DNA from: Defluviitaleaceae bacterium
GTDB lineage: Bacteria > Bacillota > Clostridia > Lachnospirales > WQUN01
Assembly: GCA_009782245.1 (NCBI GenBank)
Contig: WRKK01000289.1
Location: 1-10,372, forward strand
DNA: 10,372 nt
Reading direction: 5' to 3'
Part shown: in pieces, positions 7,526 to 10,372 of the stretch
How positions within the stretch are numbered: the stretch's first letter is position 1
Layout of the letters: the number at the start of each line of letters is the position of its first letter
Position numbers and translations under genes: made by a program
Notes under the pieces: model-generated
Database searches by the model: none
Told to the model about the DNA's origin: nothing
What the model saw: the letters and a program-made list of their open reading frames with translations, nothing else

Positions 7526-7555
7526 GAAGACGTATTCAACAAGCAGTTATTTCAA

Positions 7556-7690
7556 CGTAGGGGCGGATATTCACCTGCGTACATTTAAGTTAAATCGGAA
7601 TGGGAAAACGGGCGACCGAGGACGGTCGCCCGTCCTCAAATCCCCAATGTTTCAATAAAAGTGTACGCAGGTGGCGGGTCGCCCCCTACG
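7556..7690. mobile_element. 135-bp MITE-like element with nested inverted repeats
   Basis: The ends are CGTAGGGGCG (7556-7565) and CGCCCCCTACG (7680-7690), inverted copies with one extra C. The direct repeat TCAA flanks both sides (7552-7555 and 7691-7694), as expected of a target-site duplication. Inside, CACCTGCGTACA (7572-7583) pairs with TGTACGCAGGTG (7662-7673), and CGGGCGACCG (7609-7618) pairs with CGGTCGCCCG (7623-7632) around the loop AGGA. No ORF is present, so mobilisation would need a transposase elsewhere. It lies between two convergent genes, and the hairpins may also stop transcription. Confidence 0.7.
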
Positions 7691-7712
7691 TCAATATTAT
7701 CGTCAACCTTAC

Positions 7713-8192
7713 TTAATACTCCGCTGCCCGAAAAGCCCTACTACCCTGTATTTTATACACCGACAAATCCTCCTCGTTTATCTCAAAGTAAATTTTGGAT
7801 TTTCCCATATCAATAAATTGGTTAAAATGGGCAAGAACCGTTAAACCCAATAAGCTAAAGGTGCTTTTGGGGCTAATGGGCGTAAAACACGATACATTTT
7901 CAACGGAAAATCCGCCGATAAACAAATAGGGCAGTTGCCAAATATGCCCAGGCACGGGGTTTCCGTACGTTCCCATAGTATAGTCTGTCATTTCGATTTT
8001 GGAGTTGGCTATTTGCAACTCTTCAAAATGCCACCTGTTTATAATTGTCATAGATGCACCTGAATCGTACACAAAATTAATTTTAGTTTCCGCTCCTGCT
8101 AAAGAATTTATCGCCAAAACAGAAACCATCATATGGTTTCTTTCAATGGCAAAACCCTCCGAATGTGCGGGGTAAAATGTCTTGTTAATCAC
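7713..8192 (-). CDS. Retropepsin-like aspartic protease (single domain)
   Basis: This 159-residue protein has the hallmarks of a clan AA retroviral-type aspartic protease. The catalytic signature FVYDSGASMTII carries the presumed nucleophilic Asp at residue 43, and the hydrophobic-hydrophobic-Gly motif FSLLGLTVLAHF lies at residues 112-123, followed by FIDM. One such domain would act as a homodimer. No signal peptide or membrane helix is seen, so it is probably cytosolic; the substrate is unknown. The start is a GTG at 8192: GAGGAGGA (8208-8201) sits eight bases upstream and the GTG overlaps the stop of the preceding acidic gene by 8 bp, implying translational coupling. The frame is open to 8351, but that part overlaps the acidic gene and looks unlike the family. 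Confidence 0.82.
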   Translation of the reverse strand: MINKTFYPAHSEGFAIERNHMMVSVLAINSLAGAETKINFVYDSGASMTIINRWHFEELQIANSKIEMTDYTMGTYGNPVPGHIWQLPYLFIGGFSVENVSCFTPISPKSTFSLLGLTVLAHFNQFIDMGKSKIYFEINEEDLSVYKIQGSRAFRAAEY

Positions 8193-8466
8193 AATCAAAA
8201 TCCTCCTCAAAATCCTCATCAAAATAGAAAAACTCGGGCATTGGAAAGGTGCTGTATAACAGCGTAGGTTTCCATTCAGGATAAACATCTGTGCTAAAAA
8301 GCCCTTTTTCCAAATCGTCCTCTTCCAGCAACATAAACGGATAACCCCCATGATTACCGTGGGTTTCGTTCAAATCTTTGTACTTGCCTATCCAAACCAT
8401 GTAGTTTGGGTATTTTTCCAGTATCTCCTTGCAACTCATGTATACTGGGTTGTCTATTTTAATCAT
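8185..8466 (-). CDS. Small acidic protein coupled to the retropepsin
   Basis: This 93-residue protein is not recognised with confidence. It opens with MIKIDNPVYMSCKEILEKYP, has aromatic-rich middle parts (YMVWIGKYKDL; YPEWKPTLLYSTF), and ends in a strongly acidic tail (FDEDFEEDFDCD). The CKEILEKYP...VWI stretch faintly recalls the small DUF5678-type proteins that, as I recall, sit next to retropepsins, but this is a weak match. AAGGAG (8480-8475) stands eight bases before the ATG. Its last codons contain the ribosome binding site of the protease gene, and the two genes overlap by 8 bp, so the products are probably made together. A chaperone, inhibitor or adaptor role is a guess. No signal peptide or membrane segment is visible. 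Confidence 0.75.
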   Translation of the reverse strand: MIKIDNPVYMSCKEILEKYPNYMVWIGKYKDLNETHGNHGGYPFMLLEEDDLEKGLFSTDVYPEWKPTLLYSTFPMPEFFYFDEDFEEDFDCD

Positions 8467-8524
8467 GTGTATCGCTCCTTTATGCTAAAATTTTGCAAAT
8501 TAAATTTCCGCTTGCGTTGGGATA

Positions 8525-8558
8525 GGCTGGCGAAAGCCCACATTTCACTCCGCCAGCC
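8525..8558. repeat. Inverted repeat across the kinase stop codon
   Basis: GGCTGGCG (8525-8532) and CGCCAGCC (8551-8558) are perfect 8-bp inverted copies with an 18-base loop that includes the kinase stop codon (8547-8545). On the minus strand no T-run follows, so this is not a typical terminator, and transcripts may read on into the acidic protein gene 78 bp downstream. Confidence 0.4.
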
Positions 8559-10245
8559 ACAGCACCCGAAAATCCCCACGCAAACTATTATCCCTAAAAA
8601 CAAAATAACTACGCCCAGCAATTTCAACAATTTCGTCATAATCGTCCAGCTGGCGTAAATCTTCCGTGCGGTCGCTGTCCGTGAAAATAATCTCGCCGTG
8701 CAGAGTGCCGCCGATTGTAAGTTCGTCCGTCAGCAGCGGGAAACCTTGCGGCACTTGAAAGTCTTCGGGCGCGAGTTCAAAATGGGCACTGCCGCCAATG
8801 TCGCCGCCTACGGTTATTCTGTTTTCGCCGAACCGCAAATTTACATCGCCGCCAACGTTGCCCCGCACCGCCATGTTGTTTGTGCTGTTTGCCAAAATTG
8901 AGCCGCTTAAATTGCCCGATATATCCACCGTGCTTTGCGATGTCTGCAAAACGGGAACATCAAGGTCGCCGAGAATTGTCAACCCGCTTTGCAAAATGTT
9001 TATCATGCTGCCGCCCGAAATATTTGAGATTGTCAACTCGGATTCGCGCATTTCTAGTATGCTGAAATTGTTGCTTGCTCGCACAATGTTGAACTCGCCG
9101 CCGCCGATAATGCCCACGCTAACGCCCTCCAGCCACAGCGGAATGTGCCCGCCTGGGTTTGCTATCAAAGTTAGGTCGCCGTGCACTAGGTCAAATGTGA
9201 TGTTTTCGCCGTTTTCTATTATAATGTTTGCGTACTGCCACTCGATAGAGTTCGCCAAAACGATTGTCGTTGTGCCGTTTGGCGGAATTGCCGCCAGTGC
9301 CGCCGCTAGTTCGGGCTGGCTGCTTACGGTCATAATCTCGGCAAAATTTATTATTGGAGGATTTTCCGCTGGCGTTTCCTGGGCTAAAAAAGTCTCGGGC
9401 GGCGGACTTTCGCTGTTAAGAAAATTATTCCAAAAAATCGTGAAAGCCAACAAAAGCAAGCCTGCGGCGAATCCTGCGGCAAAAAGCGGAATTGCCCTTG
9501 ACTTTTTGTGAAGTTGCCGCTCTAGCTGTTGGATATTTTTGTAACGCCGCTTGGGGTCTAGCTGTGTGCAGTTTTGGATAATTTTTTTATAGCGGCGGTT
9601 CGGCAGTTTCGCCAGCCGTGCAATCTCGGGCGAGCCAGTGAGCAGTTCGGCAAAAATAACGCCAACCGCATAAATATCGGTGCGTGGCTCGGAGGCGGAA
9701 TAGCCGTATTGTTCGGGTGCGGCATAGCCAGGCGTGCCTATTAGCGTTGTATCACGAAGTTGGTTGGGTTTAACGTCTTTTGCGGCGTTAAAATCGAGCA
9801 ACTTTACCACGCCGTCCGCCACAATAATGTTGCTGGGCTTGACATCTCGGTGGATAATGGGCGGATTTTGGCTGTGCAGCACGTTGATTGCCGCGCAAAG
9901 CTGCAAAATCCAGTTTACGGCGGTCTCTTGCGAGATTGGCTTGTCGGCGGCATCGATTATCTCGGCAAGCGTTTCGCCCTGTACGTATTCTTCGTATGTG
10001 CGAAAAGTGGCGGTTTCGTCTGATTTGTCCAGTTCTTCGGATATTATTTCCACGCCCAAAATTTGCACTAAATTGGGGTGGTGCAAGTTCAGCAGTTGCG
10101 AGTACAGGTTTTCGTTTTTGGTGCTAATCGTTTTTTGGGCGACCAGCTGTTGCGTGGTTTTGTGCTGTAGCACCATAACATCGCCGCCGATGTTAGTAAG
10201 GGCGGCGTAATCGTTCGGGTTAAACCCGTCAGCAAATTTTTTCAT
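8545..10245 (-). CDS. Transmembrane Ser/Thr protein kinase with beta-strand-rich ectodomain
   Basis: This 566-residue protein combines a Hanks-type kinase, one membrane helix and a C-terminal, probably extracellular, domain. Kinase residues seen are: Lys38 in LVAQK, HRDVKPSN with catalytic Asp134, metal-binding Asp151 in DFN (Asn replaces the usual Gly of DFG), then GTPGYAAPEQYG and DIYAVGVIFAELLTG. The glycine-rich loop is weak (NIGGDVMV). A helix at about 252-276 follows a basic stretch. The ectodomain lacks PASTA repeats; it has Gly-spaced strands such as GNLSGSIL, GNVGGDVNL and GGDIGGSAHF, suggesting a beta-helix or similar stacked fold. The ATG at 10245 is chosen because AGAGG lies seven bases upstream; the GTG at 10251 falls within that ribosome binding site. 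It probably senses surface conditions; targets are unknown. Confidence 0.88.
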   Translation of the reverse strand: MKKFADGFNPNDYAALTNIGGDVMVLQHKTTQQLVAQKTISTKNENLYSQLLNLHHPNLVQILGVEIISEELDKSDETATFRTYEEYVQGETLAEIIDAADKPISQETAVNWILQLCAAINVLHSQNPPIIHRDVKPSNIIVADGVVKLLDFNAAKDVKPNQLRDTTLIGTPGYAAPEQYGYSASEPRTDIYAVGVIFAELLTGSPEIARLAKLPNRRYKKIIQNCTQLDPKRRYKNIQQLERQLHKKSRAIPLFAAGFAAGLLLLAFTIFWNNFLNSESPPPETFLAQETPAENPPIINFAEIMTVSSQPELAAALAAIPPNGTTTIVLANSIEWQYANIIIENGENITFDLVHGDLTLIANPGGHIPLWLEGVSVGIIGGGEFNIVRASNNFSILEMRESELTISNISGGSMINILQSGLTILGDLDVPVLQTSQSTVDISGNLSGSILANSTNNMAVRGNVGGDVNLRFGENRITVGGDIGGSAHFELAPEDFQVPQGFPLLTDELTIGGTLHGEIIFTDSDRTEDLRQLDDYDEIVEIAGRSYFVFRDNSLRGDFRVLWLAE

Positions 10246-10273
10246 TTTCACACCTCTATGATTGTGATATAAT
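10245..10273 (+). promoter_or_regulatory. Rightward promoter for the partial gene at the window end
   Basis: TTTTCA (10245-10250), a 17-bp spacer and a perfect TATAAT (10268-10273) preceded by TG (10265-10266) form an extended -10 promoter. The -35 box overlaps the start of the kinase gene. The start of transcription would be near 10280. Confidence 0.6.
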
Positions 10274-10274
10274 A

Positions 10275-10303
10275 ATTATATGGTAGAAACACACGGTAGT
10301 CAA
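10275..10303 (-). promoter_or_regulatory. Leftward promoter of the kinase gene
   Basis: On the minus strand TTGACT (10303-10298), a 17-bp spacer and a perfect TATAAT (10280-10275) form a near-consensus housekeeping promoter. Transcription would start near 10268, leaving a leader of about 23 bases that carries the kinase ribosome binding site. Its footprint overlaps almost fully with the rightward promoter. Confidence 0.7.
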
Positions 10304-10329
10304 GCAAAATAAAAGGAGGTGAAAGACCG

Positions 10330-10372
10330 TTGTTAAGTGGATTAGTTGGAATTTTTACCCCCCCCCCCCCCC
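10330..10372 (+). CDS. Partial ORF start running into a poly-C tract
   Basis: AAAGGAGGT (10312-10320) is a strong ribosome binding site nine bases before a TTG start. The readable product begins MLSGLVGIFT and then enters at least 15 C (10358-10372), read as Pro in this frame, at the window edge. Too little is visible to name a product. The start, strength of the site and own promoter suggest a real gene; the C-run may be a slippage tract or an assembly artefact. Confidence 0.45.
   Translation, partial: MLSGLVGIFTPPPP

Noticed and set aside
8193..8351. N-terminal extension of the retropepsin to an ATG at 8351
   Set aside because: It overlaps most of the well-supported acidic protein gene in another frame, is rich in Cys and Arg unlike the family, and the GTG at 8192 has a strong ribosome binding site.
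8798..10210. Plus-strand ORFs across the kinase gene
   Set aside because: They overlap a clear kinase with conserved motifs on the minus strand and show no recognisable protein features.

Overview
The window looks like chromosomal DNA from an uncultured Clostridia-type Firmicute. The basis is strong AGGAGG-type ribosome binding sites, moderately AT-rich DNA, Firmicutes-like FliQ/FliR/FlhB sequences and a Gram-positive-style secreted protein with cadherin-like beta-sandwich repeats. No rRNA or other phylogenetic marker is present, so placement below class level is not possible.

Layout. (1) Bases 1-2449, plus strand: fliQ, fliR and flhB, three membrane components of the flagellar type III export gate; fliR and flhB overlap by ATGA. 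flhA does not follow flhB. (2) Bases 2450-2709: a non-coding block with a GC-rich palindromic repeat, a second cruciform repeat ending in a T-run, and a 17-bp bidirectional terminator hairpin. A diverged inverted copy of the first repeat lies upstream of fliQ. (3) Bases 2710-6987, minus strand: one 1425-residue secreted surface protein with a signal peptide, an Asn/Glu/Gly/Asp-rich tract with 16-residue tandem repeats, about seven beta-sandwich repeats, a Pro/Gly linker and a C-terminal domain. It has no recognisable wall anchor. (4) Bases 6988-7291: intergenic, with candidate promoters in both directions and a palindrome. (5) Bases 7292-7525, plus strand: a RelB/DinJ-type antitoxin with no toxin next to it. 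(6) Bases 7556-7690: a 135-bp MITE-like element with terminal inverted repeats, nested hairpins and a 4-bp flanking direct repeat (TCAA). (7) Bases 7713-10245, minus strand: a membrane Ser/Thr kinase with a beta-strand-rich, probably extracellular domain, then a small acidic protein, then a single-domain retropepsin-like aspartic protease whose GTG start overlaps the acidic gene. These three may form one operon. (8) Bases 10245-10372: two face-to-face overlapping promoters between the kinase gene and a rightward ORF that runs into at least 15 C at the window edge.

The flagellar genes work together in export of rod, hook and filament subunits. The kinase, acidic protein and protease are the most interesting candidate module: a surface sensor kinase co-oriented with a cytosolic protease. 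The functional link is inference from gene order only.
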